DNA from: Nocardia abscessus
Lineage (GTDB): Bacteria > Actinomycetota > Actinomycetes > Mycobacteriales > Mycobacteriaceae
Length of the DNA stretch: 64,000 nt
Reading direction: 5' to 3'
Assembly (NCBI RefSeq): GCF_015477775.1
Contig: NZ_JADLQO010000009.1
Location: forward strand, 124,001-188,000
Of this stretch, positions 1-8,610 are shown piece after piece; positions within the stretch are counted from its first letter, which is position 1, and each line of letters starts with the position of its first letter. Position numbers and translations under genes: made by a program. A model generated the notes under the pieces. That model was not told the origin of the DNA. It worked only from the letters and a program-made list of their open reading frames with translations, and did no database searches.

Positions 1-1013
1 CCGCCGACGGCGTTGTAGTCCGCCACCGTCATCCGCCGACGGGTGGAGCGCTGCCAGGTCTCGAGCAACGCGTGCGACAGCAACGGAAGCGCGCCGGTGT
101 CATGGGCGGCCGTCGATCCGCGGGGTGCGAGTTCGACCACGAGGAGGTGAACCAGTTCGTCCTCGACCGTCCAATTGGCTTTGCGAGCAGGTTCGACGAT
201 CGCCTCCCGCAGCGCTTCCTTACTGAGCGGGCCGACAAGCACCGACTGGTGGGCCAGCGCGTCGTGCAGGATCGGCTGCTCGGCCGCATGGTGGTAGAAG
301 TCGGCTCGCAATCCGAGCACGTATGTCCGCTCCGGAGCGGCAGTGGCGAGCGCGGTGAGGAATTCGGCTCGCTCGGCATGGTCCGGGCACAGCGTCCAGG
401 TCTCTTCGAATTGATCGATGATCACGACCTCGGCCGCGGTCGCCGCCGCGAGCGCGCGGGCAGGATGGGCACCCGGCGTGATCACCGACACCGTCCGGCC
501 CGCCTGCCGCAGCGCGGGCAGCAGTCCGGCACGCAGCAGCGACGACTTCCCGGAGCCCGACGCGCCGATCACGACGAGAATCCGGTGTGGCGACCCGGCG
601 AGCGCTGCGATGCGCCGGTGCAGCTCCTCCGTCAATTGCGTGCGCCCGAACAGCCATTCGGCGTCGTCCGGTTGGAAGGCCTCCAGGCCGAGATAGGGGA
701 TCGGGCCCTGGTCACGTTTGCGTCCGGTGGTCGGGCGGACCTGCCGGACGGCGGCCAGCCACCGCTCCTGCGCCTGGGCATCGTGAACGCCGCACGCGGC
801 GAGCACATCACGGAACATCCGCTCGTTCTGCTCGGTGGGCACGTGATGACCGGCGAACCATCCGCTAACAGTGCCGTGCAGGCATCCCGACCGTTCGACC
901 ACTTGCCGCACGGTGAGCCCGGCGTCGGTGCGCAGGCGCCGGAACGCGACGGCGAATTCTTCCCGATTGGAGACAGGCAGGGGTTGCAGCCCCGTTCCTC
1001 CCCCGTGTGCCAT
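1..1013 (-). CDS. XRE/nSTAND P-loop NTPase, partial (3' part outside window)
   Basis: The first 337 residues are visible from an ATG at 1013 and the frame runs off the left edge. An XRE-type helix-turn-helix occupies about residues 17-70 (LRTDAGLTVRQVVERSG). The characteristic joint PYLGLEAFQPDDAEWLFGR lies near 106-124, followed by Walker A GASGSGKSS (150-158) and Walker B EVVIIDQFEE (195-204). This layout is that of nSTAND-type ATPases, which usually carry WD40 or similar repeats at the C terminus; that part is not visible. Such proteins are regulators or conflict-system switches that oligomerise on sensing a ligand. The gene is divergent from the adenylating operon starting at 1177, so a regulatory link is possible but unproven. 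The domain call is firm; the biological role is inference. Confidence 0.85.
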   Translation of the reverse strand, partial: MAHGGGTGLQPLPVSNREEFAVAFRRLRTDAGLTVRQVVERSGCLHGTVSGWFAGHHVPTEQNERMFRDVLAACGVHDAQAQERWLAAVRQVRPTTGRKRDQGPIPYLGLEAFQPDDAEWLFGRTQLTEELHRRIAALAGSPHRILVVIGASGSGKSSLLRAGLLPALRQAGRTVSVITPGAHPARALAAATAAEVVIIDQFEETWTLCPDHAERAEFLTALATAAPERTYVLGLRADFYHHAAEQPILHDALAHQSVLVGPLSKEALREAIVEPARKANWTVEDELVHLLVVELAPRGSTAAHDTGALPLLSHALLETWQRSTRRRMTVADYNAVG

Positions 1014-1176
1014 GAGGGGATTCTATCGGCCGCGGGGTGGAGCCGCCGCGTGTCGTACGGACCTTGTATTGACTACTTTCTGCCGCGTCCACGCTGTTCA
1101 GACGATCTTCTCAGCCCGTAGTTCGCCGATGCCGACCATGGCACGCACAACGGCGGGTGGGAAGGAATCACCGAAT

Positions 1177-2613
1177 ATGTCCACTCCACTGTTGTCACCC
1201 GTCGACACCGCTCCCGGCTTCGAGCGTGCACTGGATGTCTTTCACCGCGCTGCGCATCAGGTGCCGGCCTACAGCGAGTTCCTCGCCCGGCATGGAATCG
1301 ACCCGGCAAACGTCCGGACGCCGACGGAATTCGCCACTGTGCCGCCGATGACGAAAGAGAACTACCTGCGGCACTACCCGCTCGAGACATTGCTGTGGCA
1401 CGGCGACGTCACACAGGCGGGCACCTGGTCGTGCAGCTCCGGATCCTCCGGCCGGCCGACCTATTGGCCGCGCGACCTCGTCGCCCACGAGGAGGCGATC
1501 GAGCTCTACAGCCGGATGTTCCGTAGGCACTTCCAGACTCACCGGCGTTCGACGCTGCTGGTGATCTGCTTCGCCATGGGCAACTGGATCGGCGGCACGT
1601 ACACCTACACGGCGGCGCTGGCATTGCGCGGCCGTGGCCACAAACTGTCGGTCATCACCCCGGGCATCGAACTCGAGACGATCCTGGCGAACATCGCCGA
1701 GCTGGGGCCGCGCTACGACCAAGTAGTCATCGCCGGATATCCGCCGTTCGTCAAAGACGTGCTCGACCATGCGCCCGAAGAGGTACTGCGGCAGGATCTG
1801 CGTGTGCTCCTCGCGGGCGAGGCCATCACCGAGCAGTGGCGCGACTACGTTCTCGAACGGATCGGCAAAGCCGGGCGCCCCGAGGACATCTGCGTCGTCT
1901 ACGGCACGGCCGACGCGGGCATCATGGGGTGCGAGACCCGGACCACCATCGCGGTCCGGCGAGCGGCGCTGCGGGATCCCGCGCTGCGGGAAGCTTTGTT
2001 CGGCGCCGGGCATCACCAGCCGACATTCGTGGAGTACGACGCAGACTTGCGATTCACCGAGGTGGACAGCGAGGGCCGGTTCCTGTTCTCCGCCGACACC
2101 GCTATTCCCTTGGTGCGCTATCGGATCAACGATGTCGGAGAGGTCATGTCCGCCGCTAGTCTCACCGACACGCTGCGCGAGTACGGCCACCGGTTGCCGG
2201 TGGTCACCTCGACGGACTCCTGCGGTTTCCTGGCGCTGCACCGGCGCACCGATGTCGCGGCATCGTTCTACGCGCTGGAGATCTATCCGGAGAACATTTG
2301 CGCCGCCCTGGAGGACCCGGTGGTCGCCCGCACGGTCAGCGGCAAGTTCGTGCTGGCGGTCGAACACGACGACCGGTTCGAGCAGACGCTGCATCTGCGT
2401 GTCGAGCTGCGCGAGGGCGCCTGCCCGGCAAGCGGGTTCGGGCCGATACTGCAAGGCACGGTCACCGAGGCGCTGCGGCGCACCAACGACGAGTACCGGC
2501 GCCTGCACGTGACGCTCGGCGCCGCTGCCGAACCGGTGATCAGTCTGCACCGCTTCGGCAGCGCGGGCTTCGAGGCCGGTATCAAGCACCGCTGGACGCA
2601 GGTGCGGGCATGA
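1177..2613 (+). CDS. PaaK/CoF-synthetase-like adenylate-forming enzyme
   Basis: A 478-residue protein of the phenylacetate-CoA ligase-like branch of adenylating enzymes, which activate a carboxylic acid as acyl-AMP and pass it to CoA or another acceptor. The nucleotide-binding loop is CSSGSSGRPTYWPRD (residues 86-100) and a second core motif is VVYGTADAG (240-248); LLAGEAITEQW (210-220) is also typical. The ATG at 1177 is chosen because GGGAAGGA sits at proper spacing; in-frame codons upstream lack a Shine-Dalgarno sequence. The stop overlaps the ATG of the ThiF-like gene (ATGA), so the two are translationally coupled and probably act on one substrate. Substrate unknown. CoF synthetase has been used as a loose name for this family and should not be taken as function. 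Confidence 0.8.
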   Translation: MSTPLLSPVDTAPGFERALDVFHRAAHQVPAYSEFLARHGIDPANVRTPTEFATVPPMTKENYLRHYPLETLLWHGDVTQAGTWSCSSGSSGRPTYWPRDLVAHEEAIELYSRMFRRHFQTHRRSTLLVICFAMGNWIGGTYTYTAALALRGRGHKLSVITPGIELETILANIAELGPRYDQVVIAGYPPFVKDVLDHAPEEVLRQDLRVLLAGEAITEQWRDYVLERIGKAGRPEDICVVYGTADAGIMGCETRTTIAVRRAALRDPALREALFGAGHHQPTFVEYDADLRFTEVDSEGRFLFSADTAIPLVRYRINDVGEVMSAASLTDTLREYGHRLPVVTSTDSCGFLALHRRTDVAASFYALEIYPENICAALEDPVVARTVSGKFVLAVEHDDRFEQTLHLRVELREGACPASGFGPILQGTVTEALRRTNDEYRRLHVTLGAAAEPVISLHRFGSAGFEAGIKHRWTQVRA

Positions 2614-3752
2614 TCGAGATCTTGCATCCCGTCGCCGACCGCGGGCGCATCGCCGAGCTGCTCGCACCCCGATCGGGATACCGATTCGTCGATTGCTGGA
2701 CCAGCGCACTACCGGAACTGGCCGTCATCGACCGCCCCGAGTTCGCCGCAGGGACCGCGGCGGCCGACCACGCACTGGCAACCTACATGGCGTCCGCCCT
2801 GGATGACGGTTCGATCGATCGGATCAGCCGCTTCGTCGTCTACCCGTGGCGCGGAACCATCGTCAAACTCCCCGATGCGGAGCATTTCTGGCGTCTTCGC
2901 ACCGCGCGCAACCGGCACTTGCTCACCGGTGACGAGCAGGAGGCGTGGTCGCGGGCCTTGATCGGCGTCGCGGGGCTGAGCGTCGGCGCCTCGGCGCTGG
3001 CCGTGTGCGCACTGACCGGTGCTCGGCGATTCCGCCTCGCCGAACGCGACACCCTCGGATGCAGCAATCTGAATCGCCTGCAGGGCTCGGTGTGCGACGT
3101 GGGCGAGCCGAAACTCACCCTCGCGCAACGCCGCACCTTCGAGCTGGATCCGTACTGCGAGCTCACGGGTTTCCCGGCCGGCTACCAGCCCGAGACGGCC
3201 GCGGCTTATCTCGGAGCGCCGGGGCCGGGGGAGCGGCTGTCGGTGGTGATCGAGGAAATGGACGACTTCGCGATGAAAGTCGACATCCGGCGCAGGGCTC
3301 GTGCGGCGGGAATCCCGGTGCTGATGGTGACCGATCACGGGGACAACGCTTTCCTGGACGTGGAACGCTACGACCTTCAACCGGACTACCCGCTGTTCCA
3401 CGGAAAGGCGGGCGAGGTGACGAAACTGTCGCCGAACGACCTTCGTGACCCGCGCCGCCGGATCGAGCTGGCTGTCGCGATCGTCGGCAGCCGCATCAGC
3501 CCCCGAACGCGCTATTCGCTCACCCAGGTGGGGCGCAGCCTGGCTTCCTGGCCGCAGCTGGGAACGGCGGTGTCGCTGGCGGGTGCCCTGGCCGGTGTGG
3601 CGGCGCGGGCGATCGTCTGCGGTAAGGAGTTGCCTTCCGGGAGGTACCGCATCGATCTGGACGAGTCGCTGTTCGGCGGCCAGGATATGGCCGAGCGCGG
3701 CTGGAACGAGTTGGGGGAGGAAGAATTCCTGGCGAAGCTCGACTTCGGCTAG
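2610..3752 (+). CDS. ThiF/E1-like adenylyltransferase-fold protein
   Basis: A 380-residue protein with an unrelated N-terminal part (1-105) and a ThiF/E1-type Rossmann domain. The nucleotide loop is GVAGLSVGASAL (119-130), followed by the acidic ERD (145-147), the hallmark SNLNRLQ (152-158) and a conserved lysine in GEPKLTLAQ (166-172). No zinc-binding CxxC pairs are visible. Family members adenylate the C terminus of a ubiquitin-like or sulfur-carrier protein, or a peptide or small acid. The protein recalls the ThiF half of mycobacterial MoeY (Rv1355c), but no sulfur-carrier or MoaD-like gene is nearby, so a molybdopterin role is not supported. ATGA overlap with the PaaK-like gene implies joint function. 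Confident in fold, not in reaction. Confidence 0.8.
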   Translation: MIEILHPVADRGRIAELLAPRSGYRFVDCWTSALPELAVIDRPEFAAGTAAADHALATYMASALDDGSIDRISRFVVYPWRGTIVKLPDAEHFWRLRTARNRHLLTGDEQEAWSRALIGVAGLSVGASALAVCALTGARRFRLAERDTLGCSNLNRLQGSVCDVGEPKLTLAQRRTFELDPYCELTGFPAGYQPETAAAYLGAPGPGERLSVVIEEMDDFAMKVDIRRRARAAGIPVLMVTDHGDNAFLDVERYDLQPDYPLFHGKAGEVTKLSPNDLRDPRRRIELAVAIVGSRISPRTRYSLTQVGRSLASWPQLGTAVSLAGALAGVAARAIVCGKELPSGRYRIDLDESLFGGQDMAERGWNELGEEEFLAKLDFG

Positions 3753-3759
3753 CACAGCG

Positions 3760-4512
3760 TCAGGTATCGGTCGCCGGTTCGTCCGGCGACCGATACATCG
3801 GCCGTAAGACGTCGGCGTGGCCGTTTCTGCGGCACCAGCTGGTCAGGTACCGAGCGTGCAGGCCGCACCATCGGTAGACGGCGCCCAAGGTCATCGGCAA
3901 TCCGGCTTCGTGCTCGCCGCGCTGCACGATGATCGGGCCGAGATAGGTGCTGGTCACCTTGTTCGCGGTGTTCACGCCGACGCGTGCCGCACGAGCCAGG
4001 GACGGTGCGTCCGACGCGCGGCCCGCGGCGATCGCTCCCGCGAGCCGGCCCGCCGTGGAGCCGCGCTGACCGCTGAATAACGTATAGAGCGGGGTGCCGG
4101 AACCCGGTGCCACATCGACGCCCGCCTTCGCGCCGACCGCGGCGGACCGGATGGCGTCGAGCAAGGCCTCGACGCCGGAGGACTTGGCGCACACCCCGGC
4201 GATCTCGGGACGCAACCGAGCCTCGTCCAGCAAGTCCTGCTCCATGCTGTGGCCCTGTGTCGCCATCAGGACCGGTGCCGGTCGGTTCGCTTTCGCCAGC
4301 ATGTTCACGACATCGAGACCGTCGAAGGAGAATTCCAGGGCCGGGTTGTTCCAGACCAGGTCGGCCACCACGACATCGAAACGGAAGGTTGCGGTGACCG
4401 CCTCCTGAACCGTGCGACGATCCGGCGCGACGATGACCACCGCGTCGTCCAGCGCCTGCGTCAGAGCTGGAGCGATGACCTTCCCCAGTGGAGAGGCGAT
4501 CAATATCCTCAT
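3760..4512 (-). CDS. Response-regulator-like transcription factor
   Basis: A 250-residue protein. The N-terminal 120 residues look like a receiver domain: opening strand MRILIAS, a phosphoacceptor-like Asp51 in FDVVVADLVWNN, and a lysine in GVCAKSSGVEAL at the usual fifth-strand place. The paired acidic residues near position 10 of normal receivers are absent, so phosphorylation is doubtful. The C-terminal third (about 165-240) contains a helix-turn-helix-like stretch, SLARAARVGVNTANKVTS. The start at 4512 is chosen for GGGAACGGGG just upstream; 4524 (MGTG...) is an alternative. It follows cvnD on the same strand after 112 bp and may be read with the conservon, giving that signalling unit a DNA-binding output, which is inference. 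Confidence 0.6.
   Translation of the reverse strand: MRILIASPLGKVIAPALTQALDDAVVIVAPDRRTVQEAVTATFRFDVVVADLVWNNPALEFSFDGLDVVNMLAKANRPAPVLMATQGHSMEQDLLDEARLRPEIAGVCAKSSGVEALLDAIRSAAVGAKAGVDVAPGSGTPLYTLFSGQRGSTAGRLAGAIAAGRASDAPSLARAARVGVNTANKVTSTYLGPIIVQRGEHEAGLPMTLGAVYRWCGLHARYLTSWCRRNGHADVLRPMYRSPDEPATDT
3764..3796. terminator. 14-bp perfect hairpin between convergent genes
   Basis: Arms GTATCGGTCGCCGG (3764-3777) and CCGGCGACCGATAC (3783-3796) are perfectly complementary around a 5-nt loop. It begins 11 bases after the stop of the ThiF-like gene and lies inside the last codons of the opposing gene, so it could terminate both transcripts. No U-tract follows, which is usual in GC-rich actinobacteria. 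Confidence 0.65.
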
Positions 4513-4624
4513 CCCCGTTCCCATGCGCCAATCTTTATATGGGACAGGATGTTCGAGCAAGCTGATCGGGCACCACGCCGAAAGGTCTGCCCATGCAGGC
4601 AATTAGGCGACCGCCCGGTTTGAA

Positions 4625-5224
4625 TCAGGTGGTCGCGTGCGCCCGCTGTGCCCGCTGGATGAGGTGCTCGACGAGGGTGAGCAGAACGTCTTTGCACGAT
4701 CCGCGGTCACGAGCGTCGCAGAGCATGACGGGGGTGACCGAATCGAGGTCGAGGGCGTCGCGTACCTCGTCGATGGTGTAGCGGGGTGCGCCGTCGAAGC
4801 AGTTCACGCCGACCATGAACGGCAGGCCGCGCCGTTCGAAGAAGTCCACGGCGGCAAAAGAGTTGCCCAGCCTGCGGGTGTCGGCGAGAACGACGGCGCC
4901 GAGCGCGCCGCGCGCCAGTTCGTCCCACAGGAACCAGAACCGGTCCTGGCCGGGCGTGCCGAACAGGTACAGCACCAGGTCGCGATCGATGGTCAGTCTG
5001 CCGAAGTCCAGTGCGACCGTGGTCGTGGACTTCTGCTCCACGCCCGACAGATCATCGATGCCGGTGCTCACCTCGGTGATCAGTTCCTCGGTACGCAGTG
5101 GCGGGACTTCGCTGATCGCCGAGACCATGGTGGTCTTGCCGACGCCGAACCCGCCGGCGACGAGGATCTTGACCGACGCGGCCAGTTGTGGTGTGCCGCT
5201 CGGGTCAAAGTTTTCGGATTCCAT
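4625..5224 (-). CDS. cvnD: Conservon small GTPase CvnD
   Basis: A 199-residue Ras/Rab-like bacterial GTPase, fourth member of the conservon. The P-loop is GGFGVGKTT (24-32), the G3 region is FGTPGQDRFWFLW, and the usual NKxD is replaced by the family-typical GVNCFDG. In Streptomyces the CvnA sensor, CvnB roadblock, CvnC (DUF742) and CvnD GTPase form a membrane-associated complex resembling eukaryotic G-protein signalling. I chose the ATG at 5224 because it lies in the last codons of cvnC (sequence reading DGIRKL in the other frame), the overlap normal for conservons; an upstream ATG at 5254 would give an atypical extension. Confidence 0.92.
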   Translation of the reverse strand: MESENFDPSGTPQLAASVKILVAGGFGVGKTTMVSAISEVPPLRTEELITEVSTGIDDLSGVEQKSTTTVALDFGRLTIDRDLVLYLFGTPGQDRFWFLWDELARGALGAVVLADTRRLGNSFAAVDFFERRGLPFMVGVNCFDGAPRYTIDEVRDALDLDSVTPVMLCDARDRGSCKDVLLTLVEHLIQRAQRAHATT

Positions 5225-5579
5225 CCAGTACCGCTCGCAATATGTTGAGGTCATCGGGTCCGGCCTCCGTCGGAACGGGAGCGCGGAAGATCAGTTGCCC
5301 GTCGCCGATCAGGTCACCGACGAGGATCTTCGTCACCGCCAGCGGCAAGTGCAACTGCGCGGAGAGTTCGGCGACGGTCTGCGAAACCCGGCACAGCCGA
5401 AGGATGTCGGTGTACTCGGGTTCGCTCCGCCGCAGTGTGGGCGCGGAGTTGTCCGCGACCACGGTGGTGAGCATATCCAGTTCGGGTCCGGTGAAGCTGG
5501 TGCGCCCGCGCGTCAGCGCGTACGGACGTACCAGCGGGCCTGCCGCCTCGTCGAACCAGGGCTCACGCGGGTTGGTCAT
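5205..5579 (-). CDS. cvnC: Conservon DUF742 protein CvnC
   Basis: A 124-residue DUF742 protein. Recognisable features are the opening WFDEAAGPLVRPYALTRGRT, a winged-helix-like middle with VSQTVAELSAQLHLPLAVTK, the motif VGDLIGDGQLIFR and the terminal VLDGIRKL. It is the third gene of the conservon, overlapping cvnB by ATGA and cvnD by 20 bases. In characterised conservons it binds the sensor and GTPase partners; here that role is assigned by position and family. Confidence 0.92.
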   Translation of the reverse strand: MTNPREPWFDEAAGPLVRPYALTRGRTSFTGPELDMLTTVVADNSAPTLRRSEPEYTDILRLCRVSQTVAELSAQLHLPLAVTKILVGDLIGDGQLIFRAPVPTEAGPDDLNILRAVLDGIRKL

Positions 5580-6001
5580 GGCCGGTTCTGCTCGACCTGT
5601 CCGACGAGATCCTGGCGTGGTGTGGTCGACAGGTAGCTGCCGACGCGCTGAACGGTCAGATTCATCTCGTAGGCCACCATGCCGAGGTTGGCGGACTCGG
5701 CGGCTTGCAGGGCCAGGCAGGCGTTGTCGCCCGCGGAGGTCACGAACAGCACCGCGCGATCGAGTTCGATGACCGCCTGCCGCACGCCGCCGCCGTCGAA
5801 TCTGTTGCCCGCGCTACGCGCCAATCCGTAGAGCGCCGAGGACATCGCGCCGAAGTGTTCGGCGTCCTCGCGGCTCATACCGCTGGATCGGCCGAGTAGT
5901 AGCCCGTCGGTGGACAGCACCACCGCGTGGCGCACGCCGGCCAGCCGGTCGACGAGATCGTCGAGCAGCCAATTGAGATCACCTGCGGGAGAAGCGGACA
6001 C
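5576..6001 (-). CDS. cvnB: Conservon roadblock/LC7 protein CvnB
   Basis: A 141-residue roadblock/LC7-domain protein (LNWLLDDLVDRLAGVRHAVV at the start, then STDGLLLGRSSGM, AVLFVTSAGDNACLAL and GMVAYEMNLTVQRVGSYL). Roadblock proteins serve as GTPase regulators or scaffolds. It lies just downstream of cvnA and its stop codon overlaps the start of cvnC, matching the standard order cvnA-cvnB-cvnC-cvnD. Confidence 0.93.
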   Translation of the reverse strand: MSASPAGDLNWLLDDLVDRLAGVRHAVVLSTDGLLLGRSSGMSREDAEHFGAMSSALYGLARSAGNRFDGGGVRQAVIELDRAVLFVTSAGDNACLALQAAESANLGMVAYEMNLTVQRVGSYLSTTPRQDLVGQVEQNRP

Positions 6002-6002
6002 T

Positions 6003-8363
6003 CTAGCCTTCCTGTTCGTCGGGGATGATGGCGCGGCGGCCCTGTCTGGTTCCGTTCTCGATGGCGGACATCAGATCACGGGCCTGTTCGGCGGAGCGTT
6101 CGGATTGCGCGGTGGCGGCCTGTTCGTGGACCGGCTGCGCCAATTGCGGTGCGAGGTTGGTCTGTCGGTTGCGCCGGGGCAGCGCCGGACGGCCGTCCGG
6201 GCCCGGGTGCGTCGGCGCCTCGGTGTACGGCCGAGGCGCGTAGCGCGGGGCCGCGGCGGGTTCGGCCGCCAGCGTCGCGACCGAGGACGTGGCGGTCTGC
6301 GCGGAGTCACCCGCCTCCGGGCCGGTGACGGGTGCGGCGATGAGTCTGCGGCGACTGCCGGGATCGGTGAGCTCCGCCGGTCTCTGCGACCTGCCCGAAT
6401 CCCCCGCGACCAGGGCGGACGGAATGATCACGATGGCCTTGATGCCGCCGTAGTCGGACTCCGACAGCCGCACCGAGATACTGTGGCGTGCGGCGAGCTG
6501 CGCGACCACGAACAGTCCGAGCCGGGAGTCGGCCGACAGTGCCGCCACCCCGAAATCCGGTGGATTACGCAGCGTCTCGTTCATCCTGGACAGGTCGGCC
6601 TCGGACATGCCCATGCCCTGGTCGGCGATCTCGACCACTACACCTTTGCCGACCACGTTGCCTGCCACCTCCACCCGCGACTGCGGCGGGGAGAAGGAGG
6701 TCGCGTTGTCCACCAGCTCGGCGAGCAGGTGGATGAGGTCGGCGACCACCGTGCCGAGCACGTGGATCTCGGGCAACCGAGCCACCCGGACGCGGGCGTA
6801 GTCGAGGGTCTCGCCGACCGCGCTGCGCACCAGGTCGACCAGCGGAACCGGGTTGCGCCACTGCCTGCCCGGCTTGCCGCCGCCGAGGATGGTCAGGTTC
6901 TCGGCGTTGCGCCGCTCGCGGGTTGCGAGGTGGTCGAGCCGGAACAGCGTGTCGAGCAGAACCGGATCTTCCTGGCGCTGCTCGGCTTCGTCGAGAATCT
7001 CCAGCTGCCGGTGCACCACGATCTGGCTGCGATGCGCGATGTTCAGGAACACCGCTTTCACGCCCTCCCGGGTGCGGGCCTCGGCCACCGCCGCGGAGAC
7101 GGCCGCGGAGTGCGCGTGCTGGAACGCCTTGGCCACCTGGCCGATCTCGTCGCTGCCGTAGTCCAGGTTCGGGGATTCGGCGGCGGGATCGACGGCTTCA
7201 CCGTCGCGCAGCCTGCGCAACATGTCGGGCAGTCGCTCGTCGGCCAGCGCGAGCGTTTCTCCCCGCAGCCGCTTCAGCCTACGGATGACGCGGTTGGCCA
7301 GGATGACCGCGACGACGAGCACCAGAACGCCGACCAGCAGCATTCCGCCACCCGTAACGGCGGATCTGGTCGCCGTCGCGGCGGCTTTGTCTTCAGCGAC
7401 CTGCTGGACATCCTTGTTGTACACCGACCAGGCGTCGAGCAACCCGCGGCTGACTTCGGCCGCCGCCCGGCGCCATTCGTCGGTGTTCAGCGGTAGCGCG
7501 GGCAAGGTCGGTTGCCGTGTGCCGGTGCCCGGACTCGCCGAGGAGGGCGGTGCGGTCGCGGTCGCCGTCGCGGCGCTGACGCGCTGGACGATGGCGTTCT
7601 CCATCGCGGTCAGCTGTTGCCAAGCCGTGCCGGTGGACAGCGCCTGCAGGCGGGCTTTGATCGGGCCGTCCAGTTCGGCGATGAGGGTGGCGATTTCGGT
7701 GTGGTAGAAGCCGGTCTGGCGGGTGTACTCGTCGATCGGGATGGGCGGGGGAGTGGCGCCGTGGACGTAGACCGCACCGAGGGCGTCGCTGCGCGCCATG
7801 GCCTCGCTCACGTAGAACAGGCGGACGCCTGCCACTGTGCCCACGGCGATCTCGCTGTCCGGCGCGCTCTGCACGGTGGACTTGGCGCCGGTGGGGATCG
7901 GGTCGAGCAGCCGGTTGTAGAACATGTACGCGTCCGGGATGGGCAGTGCGCCCGCGTCGGCGGCGGAGCGCACCGTGGTCAGGCTCTGCGTCAGCATGAC
8001 GAGGTCGGCGTCGTCTTCGGTGATCTTCGACTCGTCGACGTCGCGCAGGCTCGCGGAGGCCGTGAGCAGACGCCGCACCGCCGCGTCCACGCGCATGCGA
8101 GCGGTGCCGAGCGCGGCGGCGAGGGTGTCGTCGCCGGATAGCTGGGAGAGCGTCAGCTGGCGTTCCTGCTGGACCGCGTCCATGACCTCGCTGGTCACCG
8201 GGATGGCGTTCTGACTCTCCGCGGCCCAGTCCTTGGCTTTCGTTCCTTCGGCTACCAGGTAGCCCGCGCCGCCCAAACCGGCCAACAGCAGAGTCAGACT
8301 CGGAATGAGCGCGATAGCCAGAATCCGGGTGCGGACCCCGAGCCTCGCTCTGAACATCGGCAT
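6003..8363 (-). CDS. cvnA: Conservon sensor histidine kinase-like protein CvnA
   Basis: A 786-residue membrane sensor. The first transmembrane helix (about 13-38) is followed by an extracytoplasmic nitrate/nitrite-sensing-type domain containing QQERQLTLSQLSGD. A second helix (GGMLLVGVLVLVVAVILANR, near residue 345) leads to a HAMP segment and an ATPase domain with ELVDNATSFSPPQSRV and ADQGMGMSEADL. The last 150 residues are proline- and glutamine-rich and probably disordered, as in other CvnA proteins. The start at 8363 (MPMFRARLGVRTR) gives a normal N terminus; the frame is open upstream but without signal-like sequence. First gene of the conservon. Confidence 0.9.
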   Translation of the reverse strand: MPMFRARLGVRTRILAIALIPSLTLLLAGLGGAGYLVAEGTKAKDWAAESQNAIPVTSEVMDAVQQERQLTLSQLSGDDTLAAALGTARMRVDAAVRRLLTASASLRDVDESKITEDDADLVMLTQSLTTVRSAADAGALPIPDAYMFYNRLLDPIPTGAKSTVQSAPDSEIAVGTVAGVRLFYVSEAMARSDALGAVYVHGATPPPIPIDEYTRQTGFYHTEIATLIAELDGPIKARLQALSTGTAWQQLTAMENAIVQRVSAATATATAPPSSASPGTGTRQPTLPALPLNTDEWRRAAAEVSRGLLDAWSVYNKDVQQVAEDKAAATATRSAVTGGGMLLVGVLVLVVAVILANRVIRRLKRLRGETLALADERLPDMLRRLRDGEAVDPAAESPNLDYGSDEIGQVAKAFQHAHSAAVSAAVAEARTREGVKAVFLNIAHRSQIVVHRQLEILDEAEQRQEDPVLLDTLFRLDHLATRERRNAENLTILGGGKPGRQWRNPVPLVDLVRSAVGETLDYARVRVARLPEIHVLGTVVADLIHLLAELVDNATSFSPPQSRVEVAGNVVGKGVVVEIADQGMGMSEADLSRMNETLRNPPDFGVAALSADSRLGLFVVAQLAARHSISVRLSESDYGGIKAIVIIPSALVAGDSGRSQRPAELTDPGSRRRLIAAPVTGPEAGDSAQTATSSVATLAAEPAAAPRYAPRPYTEAPTHPGPDGRPALPRRNRQTNLAPQLAQPVHEQAATAQSERSAEQARDLMSAIENGTRQGRRAIIPDEQEG

Positions 8364-8610
8364 AACGTAAACCACGAACCCGGCTATCCGGACGTCCGGT
8401 CCCGGTGAGTGGGACTGAATTTGACCAGAGCGGCGGCGCCGTGCGTCGCCGATGAGCACTGCCCGGACGCAGCACTGAGCTACCTGATATTCGGCACAGA
8501 TTCCGCTGCGGACGCCCCCGCCGCGAATTCCGCCCACGGCAGGTTCATAGCGGGCGGCGCGGGGCGTAGATTGTGTGTATCTCGAAGTTACTCACAAGTA
8601 GGAGGCAACG

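Noticed and set aside
72..1121. A 349-codon plus-strand frame at the left edge
   Set aside because: The minus strand encodes a clear XRE/nSTAND ATPase with Walker motifs over the same bases.
2610..3752. Molybdopterin or thiamine sulfur-transfer gene (MoeB/ThiF/MoeY)
   Set aside because: No sulfur-carrier gene, no zinc CxxC pairs, and the neighbour is a PaaK-like enzyme; only the fold is kept in the call.
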